Positions 34,805 through 42,957 of a stretch of DNA of 64,000 nucleotides are shown piece by piece. Under the pieces are notes generated by a model that searched no databases, was not told the origin of the DNA, and was given only the letters and a program-made list of their open reading frames with translations. The position numbers and the translations under genes were made by a program. This DNA is from Pseudomonas beijingensis. Lineage in GTDB: Bacteria > Pseudomonadota > Gammaproteobacteria > Pseudomonadales > Pseudomonadaceae. Where the stretch lies: contig NZ_CP117425.1 of assembly GCF_030687295.1 (NCBI RefSeq), positions 3,662,001-3,726,000 of the forward strand, written 5' to 3'. Position 1 is the first letter of the stretch; every line of letters starts with the position of its first letter.

Positions 34805-35782
34805 TCAGGCAGGGGAGAGCGTTACCCAGTAACCGCTCAAATGGCCGGTGACCAGGACCGGGTAGGTTTGCACCAGCATGTTGAGCGTGCGCTGGGTATC
34901 GCTGATGGGAAAGGCGCCGGAAACCCGCAGCTCGGCGATGGCCGGGTCGCACCGCACGAAGCCCCGGCGATAGCGCGCCAGCTCGGCGATGAAATCCGCC
35001 AGGCGCATCTTGTCGGCCATCAGCATGCCTTGGGTCCAGGCGCCGACGTTGCGATCTGTCGGGGTCAACGGGCCGAAGGCCTGGGACGAGAAGTCGGTGC
35101 GCTGCCCGGCGTTGACGATGAGCGGCGCGGCCCGGCGAGCCTCGGCCAATTCAATCCGCACGGCGCCTTCGAGTACCGCCAACTGGGTGCGCGATGGCAG
35201 TTGGCGCACGGTGAACCGCGTACCCAGGGCCTGCATCCGACCCTCGCCGGTGCTGACCAGGAACGGTCGGGCCTGGGGTGAAGCATCCGGCGCGGTCTGC
35301 ACCAGGATTTCCCCTTCGCGCACACGGATGAGCCGCTGCTGGGTGTCGAACAGCACGTCGATGGCCGTGCCGGTATTGAGGGTGAGGTGCGAGCCGTCGG
35401 CCAGGGTCAACTCGCGACGCTCGCCAATGGCGGTGCGGTAGTCGGCGGACCATTGCTGCGACTGCGCCAGTTTCCAGCTGCCCCAACCGACAGGCACCGC
35501 TGCCAGCAGCAACGCCAGTTTGCCGAGGGCCGCACGCCGTTCGGGGCTGCTTGGGCGATCCAACGCCGACATTGCCAATGCTCGTGGCAAGCCGCCGAGC
35601 TTGCTTTGCAGCAACTGCGCACGAGACCAGGCCCGGCCGCGCTCGGGGCTGCTGGCTCTCCAGCACTCCCATTCGGCACGCTCGGTGTCGCTGAGGTCGC
35701 TTTCACTCAAGCGCATCAGCCACTCGGCGGCTTCTTCGAGAACCTTGGGATCGAGGGGCGGCTCACGGCGACGAGTGAGCAT
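34805..35782 (-). CDS. FecR family anti-sigma/signal transducer
   Basis: The 325-residue protein has an N-terminal cytoplasmic anti-sigma domain (about 1-85: AAEWLMRLSESDLSDTERAEWECWRASSPERGRAW), one membrane helix near 87-103 (LALLLAAVPVGWGSW) and a periplasmic FecR domain (GERRELTLADGSHLTLNTGTAIDV). A C-terminal STN-contacting region completes it. Its ATG directly abuts the FecI stop (TGAATG), so the two are co-translated. It relays receptor occupancy by the siderophore to the sigma factor. Confidence 0.92.
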   Translation of the reverse strand: MLTRRREPPLDPKVLEEAAEWLMRLSESDLSDTERAEWECWRASSPERGRAWSRAQLLQSKLGGLPRALAMSALDRPSSPERRAALGKLALLLAAVPVGWGSWKLAQSQQWSADYRTAIGERRELTLADGSHLTLNTGTAIDVLFDTQQRLIRVREGEILVQTAPDASPQARPFLVSTGEGRMQALGTRFTVRQLPSRTQLAVLEGAVRIELAEARRAAPLIVNAGQRTDFSSQAFGPLTPTDRNVGAWTQGMLMADKMRLADFIAELARYRRGFVRCDPAIAELRVSGAFPISDTQRTLNMLVQTYPVLVTGHLSGYWVTLSPA

Positions 35783-36298
35783 TCATTCCACCAGCATCAA
35801 GCACTGCACGAATGCTTGCTTCATGTAGCGCTTGACCGTGATCAGCGAGACGTTCAGCTGTTGGGCGATGTCGTCGTATTTCAGACCGCCGATCTGCGAC
35901 AACAGGAATGCCCGCTTGACCGGCGCCGGGAGGGTGTCGAGCATGGCATCGATTTCGTGCAAGGTTTCCAGCACCAGGAAGCGCAATTCAGGGGACGGCA
36001 CTTCCTGGGCCGGCAAATGCGCGAGCGCCTCCAGGTAGGCACGTTCCAGGGCCTTGCGCTGATACCAATTGATGAGAATGCCCTTGGCCACGCAACTCAG
36101 GTAGGCCCGGGGCTGGTCAATGGCCGTGACTTGGGAGGCAAGAATGCGCGTGAAGGTGTCTTGGGCCAGGTCCGCCGCATCCATGGCATTGCCCAGCTTT
36201 TTCTTCAGCGTGGCGTACAGCCAGCCGTGATGGCCGGCGTACAGGTCTTCGATCACGCGCAGATGATGGTCGTTGTTCGCGGGCAGGGTTTCGCTCAT
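35783..36298 (-). CDS. ECF sigma factor, FecI family
   Basis: This 171-residue sigma factor has region 2 (DLYAGHHGWLYATLKKKLGNAMDAADLAQDTFTRILA) and region 4 (LSQIGGLKYDDIAQQLNVSLITVKRYMKQAF) in FecI spacing. The start at 36298 is the family-like one; upstream in-frame codons run into REP DNA. It is expected to transcribe the adjacent receptor gene, and perhaps the second receptor gene with the same promoter module. A Fur-like site lies about 20 nt upstream. Confidence 0.92.
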   Translation of the reverse strand: MSETLPANNDHHLRVIEDLYAGHHGWLYATLKKKLGNAMDAADLAQDTFTRILASQVTAIDQPRAYLSCVAKGILINWYQRKALERAYLEALAHLPAQEVPSPELRFLVLETLHEIDAMLDTLPAPVKRAFLLSQIGGLKYDDIAQQLNVSLITVKRYMKQAFVQCLMLVE

Positions 36299-36317
36299 GG
36301 CTGCAGCTTTTTGCAAT

Positions 36318-36332
36318 TGAGAAGTATTCCCA
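36318..36332. promoter_or_regulatory. Fur-box-like inverted repeat upstream of the FecI gene
   Basis: TGAGAAG-T-ATTCCCA fits the 7-1-7 Fur pattern (TGATAAT-N-ATTATCA) at ten of fourteen positions. It lies 20 nt from the start codon, where Fur would block iron-replete expression. The match is only moderate. Confidence 0.35.
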
Positions 36333-36372
36333 ATGCTAAAGGACAACTTGCCCGCGACGCAAGCGGCATCGA

Positions 36373-37130
36373 CTGGGAGCGAGCTTGCACGCGATATCGG
36401 TGGATCAGGCTGCATTGAGATTGAATGTGCCGCCGTCATCGCGAGCAAGCTCGCTCCCACAAAGATCTGCGGTGAACACCGATTCCATGAACACCCGAGA
36501 TCAGTGTGGGAGCCGAGCTTGCTCGCGATAGCGGTATGTCAGCTTGCAGGGATGTTGACTGTACCGGCGTCATCGCGAGCAAGCTCGCTCCCACAAAGAT
36601 CTGCGGTGAACACCGATTCCATGAACACCCGAGATCAGTGTGGGAGCCGAGCTTGCTCGCGATAGCGGTATGTCAGCTTGCAGGGATGTGGACTGTACCG
36701 GCGTCATCGCGAGCAAGCTCGCTCCCACAAAGATCTGCGGTGAACACCGATTCCATGAACACCCGAGATCAGTGTGGGAGCCGAGCTTGCTCGCGATAGT
36801 GGTATGTCAGCTTGCAGGGATGTTGACTGTACCGGCGCCATCGCGAGCAAGCTCGCTCCCACAAAGATCTGCGGTGAACACCGATTCCATGAACACCCGA
36901 GATCAGTGTGGGAGCCGAGCTTGCTCGCGATAGCGGTATGTCAGCTTGCAGGGATGTTGACTGTACCGGCGTCATCGCGAGCAAGCTCGCTCCCACAAAG
37001 ATCTGCGGTGAACACCGATTCCATGAACACCCGAGATCAGTGTGGGAGCCGAGCTTGCTCGCGATAGTGGTATGTCAGCTTGCAGGGATGTTGACTGTAC
37101 CGGCGTCATCGCGAGCAAGCTCGCTCCCTC
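36373..37130. repeat. Tandem array of 134-bp REP-containing units
   Basis: Units begin at 36504, 36638, 36772, 36906 and 37040, exactly 134 bp apart. A diverged unit precedes them from 36373, and the last unit is cut at about 37130, six bases from the MFS stop codon. Each unit holds an inverted REP pair plus a linker of about 45 bases (AAAGATCTGCGGTGAACACC...). Copies differ at only a few positions (for example ATAGCGG/ATAGTGG), so the expansion is recent. Open frames running through it are by-products of the repeat. Confidence 0.92.
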
Positions 37131-37135
37131 CTCGA

Positions 37136-38380
37136 TCAGTCCCCAGGCGGGGCGGGACTGGCTTGCAGGCTCGCGGGCCAGTAGCGCAAGACGACAACGG
37201 GAATCAGTGCCAACCCATAAGCCAGGCAAACGAACAGGTAGGTGTACTGCAAGCCGTAGACCTGGCTGAGCAATCCACCAGCCGAGATGCCTGCGATCGA
37301 AGCGAACTGCGCGGTGCCTTGGGCAATGCCCAGCACGTGGCCTTGCCGTGCGCTGTCGGCGGATTTCGAGATCAGCGCCATCAGCACCGGCGTGGTAGCC
37401 CCCAGCAGCACCCCCCAAATGAAGTAGACGACGACAAATACGATGGCATTGCGCGTGACCCCCGCCAGGGCGGTCAGGGCGATGCAGCCGAGCACGACGT
37501 AGATGATGCGATGCAAGGTGTCCTGCTGGGTACGGTGCTCGAAATAGCGCGACCAGGCCGTGGCCGAGAGGATGAAACCCAGCGCCAGCAAGCCGTAGCA
37601 CAGGCCGACCACCAAGTTGCTGACGTCGAATACCGAACTCACGTACAAGGAGAATGAGGTCTGTGGCAGCATCCGCGCCAACAGCAGGATGCCCATGACG
37701 CACAGCAACGACAGCAAGGGCGATCCTTGCCAGACGCTGTCGGTACGGCTTGTTGTCGCCGGGGCCTGGCTGATCGCGGGTTTCTTCACCGGCGGCACGT
37801 CCGGCAAGGTCACGGCGGCCACCACCGTGCACACCGCGCACAAGGCCGAGGCGATGATGTTGATCCAGAAGAAGGTGGCGTGATCGAGGATCAGGCCCCC
37901 GACCACCGCGCCGAGCAATGAACCGACGTTGGTGGATATTTGCAGGATCGCGAACAGCCGCGCCCGTCGCGACGGGGCTTCGATGCTGACGCCATAGGCT
38001 TGCGCCGGGGCGATGTACCCGGCAAAGGCACCCTGCAAAAAGCGCAGCACCAGGATGGCCCAGATATCGCTGCACAGCGCCAGCCCCAACTGAGTCAATG
38101 ACAGGCCCGCCAGGGCGCGGATCATCATCAACTTATGACCGTAGCGATCGCCGATACGACCCCAGAAGGCGCTGGTCAGAATGATGCCCAGCATCGGCCC
38201 GACATACACGGCGATGCTGGCGAAGCTGAAGACCGACTCCGAGGACGTCAGCCCGCGCAGGTGGACCGGCCAGAACGGCCCGCTCATTTCCATCGCGCCC
38301 ATGGAGATGAGCTGGATCGCGAATAGAAGGTAAATCAGGATTCTGACGTTCGAACCCTGGATGGCACCTGCGTGGGACAT
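37136..38380 (-). CDS. MFS transporter in siderophore locus
   Basis: This 414-residue, 12-helix protein shows SMGAMEMSGPFWPVHLRGL in the first helices and motif A as GRIGDRYGHKLMM. It resembles bacterial MFS exporters of the multidrug/siderophore kind. It lies between the FecI gene and the second TonB receptor gene, which is divergently transcribed. It could export a siderophore or recycle it after iron release, as in several Pseudomonas iron loci; no biosynthesis genes are in this window. The start at 38380 has GAGG upstream. Its stop codon lies against the end of the REP array. Confidence 0.85.
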   Translation of the reverse strand: MSHAGAIQGSNVRILIYLLFAIQLISMGAMEMSGPFWPVHLRGLTSSESVFSFASIAVYVGPMLGIILTSAFWGRIGDRYGHKLMMIRALAGLSLTQLGLALCSDIWAILVLRFLQGAFAGYIAPAQAYGVSIEAPSRRARLFAILQISTNVGSLLGAVVGGLILDHATFFWINIIASALCAVCTVVAAVTLPDVPPVKKPAISQAPATTSRTDSVWQGSPLLSLLCVMGILLLARMLPQTSFSLYVSSVFDVSNLVVGLCYGLLALGFILSATAWSRYFEHRTQQDTLHRIIYVVLGCIALTALAGVTRNAIVFVVVYFIWGVLLGATTPVLMALISKSADSARQGHVLGIAQGTAQFASIAGISAGGLLSQVYGLQYTYLFVCLAYGLALIPVVVLRYWPASLQASPAPPGD

Positions 38381-38550
38381 GACTCAGCCTCGGTGGTTAA
38401 ACGCTCGCAAGCGGGTAGATCAGCATGTGCTGCAGGCGACGACACGGTCGGCAAGATGCCCGGCTGTACGAGAGGTTGCAAGCTGTCGATACCGCAGCAG
38501 CCTCTGTATGCCTGATGGATCCAGCGCAACCTGAAAAAATAAACCCCGGG

Positions 38551-38599
38551 AGGTGATACTTTTCCGCAGGTCGACTGGCAATAGGAGTGATTACCATTT
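38551..38599 (+). promoter_or_regulatory. Promoter module shared with the first TonB receptor gene (copy B)
   Basis: AGGTGATACTTTT (38551-38563), ACTGGCAA (38574-38581) and ACCATTT (38593-38599) repeat the blocks of the module at 34732-34780 with identical spacing. The sequence between blocks differs, so the conservation is selective and not just recent duplication. The gene starts 27 nt downstream. Confidence 0.65.
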
Positions 38600-38626
38600 T
38601 CTCTCGCTGGAAAGGATCCTTAAGCC

Positions 38627-40852
38627 ATGTCTGTTGCACGTCGACCTTGTGGTGAGTCTGCGTTATCCCTCGCGATTCGTACCGCCACCCTGAGTTTCAT
38701 TCTGGTCGCAGGAAGCGCCACCGCCTGGGCGCAAACCCCCGGGCAAAAGCCCTCCACCGATAGAACCTCGGACGTCCCTGCGGTCGACAACGGTCAAGGC
38801 TTGACCCTTGACGCGACCAACATCACCGGCACCCACAACAACCCGAGCGCACTGCCGCCCGAGCTGGCCGGTGGTCCAGTGGCGCGTGGCGCGCGCTTGG
38901 GGATGATGGGCAACAAGGACGTGATGGACACACCGTTCAGCGTGACCAGCTACACCGCCAAGACCCTGGCCGACCTGCAAACCGTGACCGTGGCCGATGC
39001 CCTGCAACGCGACCCTTCGGTGCGCTCGACGGGCCAGGTGGGCGGCATCGTCGACTCATTTTTCATCCGTGGTTTTCCCATCGGAGAGGGCAACCTCGGC
39101 GAGCTGGCCTACGACGGCGTATACGGCGTGGCGCCCAACTACCGGGTCTTCACCGACTACGCCGAACGCGTCGAAGTGCTCAAGGGGCCGGGGGCGCTGA
39201 TGTACGGCATCTCTCCGAACAGCGGGGTGGGCGGGGTGATCAATATCGTCCCCAAGCGTCCGTTGGACGAAGACCTGACGCGCTTTACCGGCAGCTACGC
39301 GTCTGATTCCCAAGTAGGTGGGCATCTGGATGTCAGCCGTCGATTCGGCCCGGACAACCAGTTCGGCGTGCGTTTCAACGGCAGCCTCCAGGGCGGCGAC
39401 ACGGCCATCGACGATCAGGAACGCGAACTTAATATCGGCGCTATCGCCCTTGATTATCGGGGCGAGCGTTTGCGCTTGAACCTCGACTTCATCAGCCAGA
39501 AAGAAAGCTTCGACGGTGCCTCTCGCCCCTTCACCGTTGCGCCTGGCGTTGACATTCCATCCGCCCCCAACGGTCGTACCAATGCCTCACAGAAATGGGG
39601 TTGGTCAGACACCAAGGAGCAGTCGGCCTTGCTGGGTGGCGAATATGACCTGACGGACGCGGTCACGGTGTTTGCCCACGCCGGTGGTGGTCGGTCGGAC
39701 GTCAAGCGGATGTCCGACCAGGTACCAAGAATCCTCAACGACGCCGGCGATATCAGCAACACGCCGGGGTATTACAAATTCAACGTGGACCGTTCGACAG
39801 CCGACGTGGGGGTTCGTGGGGTGTTCGACACCGGTCCTGTCAGCCACACGACCACGCTGATGGCGACGACTTACCAGGATGAACTGTCCCGGGGGATCAA
39901 CAACGGGCCGGTGGTCGGCTCGAACATCTATCACCCGGTGGACGTGCCCAAGCCGGCCATTAATGCGCCCAAGGTGCTGCGGGTTTCCGAATCGCAGCTG
40001 ACCGGCTTCGCCTTGAGCGACACCTTGTCGGTACTGGATGAACGTCTGCAACTGACCCTGGGGCTGCGTCGGCAGAATATCGAGTCGCGCAATTACAATG
40101 CCGCCGGCTCGGTCAGTTCTCGTTATGACGACAGCGCCACGACCCCGCTGGTCGGCGTGGTGGTCAAGCCCTGGGAGGACGTGTCGCTCTACTACAACTA
40201 TGTCGAGGGGTTGAGTAAAGGTGACGTCGCGCCAGGCACAGCGAGCAATGCGGGCGAAACGTTTGCTCCTTATGAATCCAAACAGCATGAGATTGGGGTC
40301 AAGTACGAGCACGGCACCTTCATGACCACCCTGGCGCTGTTCCAGATCGAGAAGCCCAGCGGCGAAATCGGTGCGAACAACGTGTTCTCGGTACAGGCTG
40401 AACAGCGCAACCGTGGCGTGGAGCTGAGCGTGTTCGGCGAAGTGGCCCCCGGCACACGCCTGATGGGCGGCGTGACACTGCTCGACGGCGAGCTGACGGA
40501 TTCCGCGACGGCGGCCAACCGTGGCAACAAGCCGGTGGGCGTGCCAGACGTACAAGCCAACTTGTGGGCTGAATGGGACACCCCATGGGTGGAAGGCTTT
40601 ACCCTCACCAGCGGCGCGATCTACACCAGCAGCCAATACGTGAACCAAGCCAACACCCAGGAGTTGGATGCCTGGACCCGCTTCGATGCGGGGGCTCGCT
40701 ATGCCACCAAGATCGAAGGTCGACCGACGACGTTCAGGGCCACAGTCCAGAACGTCTTTGACCGCGAGTACTGGTCGGGTGTTGCCTCGTATGGGGCCTT
40801 CTCTCCAGGCTCGCCGCGTACCTTGCAGTTGTCGGCCACGGTCGACTTCTGA
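38627..40852 (+). CDS. TonB-dependent siderophore receptor without STN domain
   Basis: This 741-residue outer-membrane receptor has a signal peptide ending near ATAWAQ. After a short linker comes the plug (GGIVDSFFIRGFPIGEGNLGELAYDGVYG) and a barrel ending LQLSATVDF. It is similar throughout plug and barrel to the receptor at 32294 but lacks the N-terminal STN domain, so it should transport without signalling. The shared promoter module suggests the same sigma factor drives both. GGAAAGGATCC precedes the start codon. It may accept a variant of the same siderophore. Confidence 0.93.
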   Translation: MSVARRPCGESALSLAIRTATLSFILVAGSATAWAQTPGQKPSTDRTSDVPAVDNGQGLTLDATNITGTHNNPSALPPELAGGPVARGARLGMMGNKDVMDTPFSVTSYTAKTLADLQTVTVADALQRDPSVRSTGQVGGIVDSFFIRGFPIGEGNLGELAYDGVYGVAPNYRVFTDYAERVEVLKGPGALMYGISPNSGVGGVINIVPKRPLDEDLTRFTGSYASDSQVGGHLDVSRRFGPDNQFGVRFNGSLQGGDTAIDDQERELNIGAIALDYRGERLRLNLDFISQKESFDGASRPFTVAPGVDIPSAPNGRTNASQKWGWSDTKEQSALLGGEYDLTDAVTVFAHAGGGRSDVKRMSDQVPRILNDAGDISNTPGYYKFNVDRSTADVGVRGVFDTGPVSHTTTLMATTYQDELSRGINNGPVVGSNIYHPVDVPKPAINAPKVLRVSESQLTGFALSDTLSVLDERLQLTLGLRRQNIESRNYNAAGSVSSRYDDSATTPLVGVVVKPWEDVSLYYNYVEGLSKGDVAPGTASNAGETFAPYESKQHEIGVKYEHGTFMTTLALFQIEKPSGEIGANNVFSVQAEQRNRGVELSVFGEVAPGTRLMGGVTLLDGELTDSATAANRGNKPVGVPDVQANLWAEWDTPWVEGFTLTSGAIYTSSQYVNQANTQELDAWTRFDAGARYATKIEGRPTTFRATVQNVFDREYWSGVASYGAFSPGSPRTLQLSATVDF

Positions 40853-40903
40853 GCATAGGGCAAGGGTGGTTCAAACAAAGGGCCACCCGCGCCTAAGCCG
40901 TTT

Positions 40904-41386
40904 CTATCGCAGACGCGTGCTCAAGCGCGCGTCCAATGAATAGACTCCGCCGCCGCGCGCGACGATGTAGAGCGCCAGAAATCCCATCAGCACCGGAAAC
41001 TCGATGCCTCGGTCTATCCAGGGCCATGTCGGCCCCAACGCGTAGCTGATGGCAACCATTTGAATGGCGATCAGCAGAGCGACGAGCCGCGTGCCGAGCC
41101 CTGTCGCTAGCATCAACGCCCCAGCCGTTTCCAGGAGCATGACCAGAAAGGCCAGCTGCCCAGCGAAAGGCAGTCCCATCACGTTCTGGATGAGGTTGAT
41201 AGACGCGGCCATTGGATCGGCCATCGAGCCATGGGCGGTGCGCAGAACCTTTGGCAAGCCGTGGGTAAACAGGACGACGGCGAAGATGATTCGCAGCAAG
41301 GCGTACAGATACGGTTCGAAACCGGCGACCCGTGCAGTCACGGTCGCCAACAGGGAGCGCGGCGAGGATACGTCTTGAGTTGTCAT
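40904..41386 (-). CDS. DoxX family membrane protein
   Basis: This is a 160-residue protein with four helices: LLRIIFAVVLFTHGLPKVL, FAGQLAFLVMLLETAGALML, GTRLVALLIAIQMVAISYAL and a fourth near FPVLMGFLALYIVARGG. The LLRxxxAxxFxxHGxxK opening and the ExxGALML segment are typical of DoxX/SURF4-like proteins, which are linked to redox or thiosulfate functions in a few organisms but are mostly uncharacterised. It is in the same direction as the tautomerase gene upstream but separated from it by about 97 nt with a hairpin. Confidence 0.85.
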   Translation of the reverse strand: MTTQDVSSPRSLLATVTARVAGFEPYLYALLRIIFAVVLFTHGLPKVLRTAHGSMADPMAASINLIQNVMGLPFAGQLAFLVMLLETAGALMLATGLGTRLVALLIAIQMVAISYALGPTWPWIDRGIEFPVLMGFLALYIVARGGGVYSLDARLSTRLR

Positions 41387-41436
41387 TGGGAATCCCTGGC
41401 AGGGTGGCTTGAAGCACTGATGCGTGACGTCGATAA

Positions 41437-41458
41437 CGACCCCGCCGATGCGGGGTCG
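41437..41458. terminator. Perfect 9-bp hairpin between tautomerase and DoxX genes
   Basis: CGACCCCGC, loop CGAT and GCGGGGTCG form a perfect stem. No T-run follows on either strand. It may separate expression of the two minus-strand genes. Confidence 0.4.
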
Positions 41459-41483
41459 ATGCGTCGCTGATGATTCGCAGGCG

Positions 41484-41702
41484 CTATTGTCCTTTCGCCG
41501 GCAATCCCATCTTCGCCAACGTCAATGTCTCATCGGCGCGGCCCCAACCACCGTCGGCGACCTCTTCGACAAGGACCATGGTGAACGGCCGCACCTGCTC
41601 GCCAAAGTACTCGACGAACATTTGCGTGGTGCGATGGATGATCTCCTCCTTGCGAGCGTGGTCCAGGATTCCTTCGGGGAATTTGTAGTTGGCGAATGGC
41701 AT
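41484..41702 (-). CDS. Tautomerase family protein (4-oxalocrotonate tautomerase-like)
   Basis: The 72-residue product begins MPFANYKFPEGILDHARKEE. After removal of Met the N-terminal Pro would be the catalytic base of the tautomerase superfamily, and IIHRTTQMFVEYFGEQVRPFTMVLVEEVADGGWG matches the family's helix and second strand. Members act as small homo-oligomers on enol or keto acids. The start at 41702 has GGAG eight bases upstream. A specific substrate is not suggested by the neighbours. Confidence 0.8.
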   Translation of the reverse strand: MPFANYKFPEGILDHARKEEIIHRTTQMFVEYFGEQVRPFTMVLVEEVADGGWGRADETLTLAKMGLPAKGQ

Positions 41703-41961
41703 CGGTTTGCTCCGTGGGTGTGAAACAGATTGGGCGGGCGAAGAACCCATGGCGCGCATTTTTCTTGTTTGGGCCCGGGAGATAAACCCTGTTGAGTTGC
41801 CATCTGAATTCAATAACCGAGAACAATCGGTACTGCGGATCACTTTCACGTGCCAGTCTCCCTACGGGATTCGCGGCGTCATTGATTTTCGCCGCAAGAA
41901 CCGGATAGCGGGTACTGCCCAGGTGCTCTCTTCTAGGCACTCACATCAAGAGGTGCCCATC

Positions 41962-42429
41962 ATGAACTTTCGCATCACAGGCCTTGCCCCCGATCCATTC
42001 CGCGCACTGTTTGGATTGTCCGATGAAGCACTTGCATCGCGGGGGGTGAGGCGTTATGTCGTTGATCGTCAGCCAGGCTTTCCTGACCGCATAGAAATGA
42101 AAGACGCGGAGCTGGGGCAACGCATGCTGTTACTGAACCATGTCAGCCAGCCGGCCAACTCGCCGTACCGTGCCTCTCATGCGGTTTTCATCCGGGAGGG
42201 CGCGAGCCAGGCTTACGATGCCGTCAACCAGGTGCCTGAGGTCATGCGCATTCGACTACTGTCCCTGCGTGCTTTTTCCGAAGAGGGGATGCTGCTCGAT
42301 GCCGATGTGGTGGACGGACAGGCAATAGAACCTGTGATCACCCGGCTGTTTGCCAATCCTGAGGTCAGTTACATCCACGTTCATAATGCGAAGCAAGGGT
42401 GTTACTCGGGGCGGATAGATCGGGCGTAG
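41962..42429 (+). CDS. DUF1203 family protein
   Basis: The 155-residue product shows the DUF1203 pattern: FRITGLAPDPFRALFGLSDEAL at the start, RMLLLNHVSQPANSPYRASHAVFIREGA in the middle and IHVHNAKQGCYSGRIDR at the end. The family has no established function; the conserved His and Cys residues suggest a small enzyme or metal site. The ATG at 41962 follows AAGAGG; upstream in-frame sequence overlaps the divergent tautomerase and is not family-like. No signal peptide is seen. Confidence 0.82.
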   Translation: MNFRITGLAPDPFRALFGLSDEALASRGVRRYVVDRQPGFPDRIEMKDAELGQRMLLLNHVSQPANSPYRASHAVFIREGASQAYDAVNQVPEVMRIRLLSLRAFSEEGMLLDADVVDGQAIEPVITRLFANPEVSYIHVHNAKQGCYSGRIDRA

Positions 42430-42441
42430 AAAGGGGAGCCG

Positions 42442-42678
42442 ATGTTTGCAGAGCTTGGCTTAAGCGGAGTGTCAAATGGCTGGAGCACATCGGTGATGTT
42501 GGTCAGGCTGCTGCAGACGATTTTGCCGATGGTCCTGCCTCTCACTGTTGACGCTGAGATTGCTCAGCAACAAGCCGACATTCAGTCGGCACGGAGCCAG
42601 GTCGCAAGCCTGCGAAAAACGCTGCCCATCGTCGCCAAGCTGGCGGATGACTACCAACATCTACTGGATAAACATTGA
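42442..42678 (+). CDS. Small orphan reading frame, possibly chimeric
   Basis: This 78-codon frame has a strong ribosome site (AAGGGGAG five bases before ATG). Its first half is read antisense through a remnant of an IlvD-type dehydratase gene (see 42459-42554). Its second half (AEIAQQQADIQSARSQVASLRKT...) looks like a charged coiled-coil tail. I recognise no family. It may be an accidental fusion formed when debris was joined, or a real small protein; translation is plausible but unproven. Confidence 0.35.
   Translation: MFAELGLSGVSNGWSTSVMLVRLLQTILPMVLPLTVDAEIAQQQADIQSARSQVASLRKTLPIVAKLADDYQHLLDKH
42459..42554 (-). pseudogene. Remnant of an IlvD/Edd dehydratase gene
   Basis: The minus strand reads TVRGRTIGKIVCSSLTNITD then VLQPFDTPLK, matching TVSGKTIGEIVSNSLTSNAD and VIHPFDTPLK of the dehydratase at 42958-44743. 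About 30 codons align; both sides then diverge into unrelated sequence. It is a decayed fragment of a second dehydratase, or a displaced copy of the neighbouring gene. Confidence 0.65.
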
Positions 42679-42760
42679 ATGTGCATACGGTGGGCGGGGT
42701 AATTACACGGCCCAGCCTTGACTGACGTCAGTTAGTTGAAATAAAGCCGGGCAATCATCC

Positions 42761-42852
42761 TGTGGCAAGGGAGCTTGCTCCCGCTGGGTCGCGAAGCGGC
42801 CCTGTTTTGGGGCTGCTGCGTAGCCCAGCGGTAGCAAGCTCCCTCGCCACGG
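42761..42852. repeat. REP pair of the GAGGGAGCTTGCTCCC family
   Basis: TGTGGCAAGGGAGCTTGCTCCC and the inverse AGCAAGCTCCCTCGCCAC flank a spacer containing GGGCTGCTGCGTAGCCC, itself an inverted repeat. It lies in the gap between the remnant above and the 3' end of the dehydratase gene. Confidence 0.8.
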
Positions 42853-42957
42853 TTTGTGTGTTTCCTCGTGGCGTCCACTTAACTGGTCGGCATTAGGCTT
42901 CGGCCTCTTTTTCCATTCTCAACAGTCTTGGATTCGATTGACTCCCTCGCAACCTTG

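Noticed and set aside
36506..37067. Series of near-identical 97-codon frames
   Set aside because: They are produced by the 134-bp REP repeat unit; they cross palindromes and show no protein-like conservation.
36373..37130. CRISPR-like look of regularly spaced repeats
   Set aside because: The unit is 134 bp, repeats and linkers are both conserved, the repeats are REP palindromes, and no cas gene is present.
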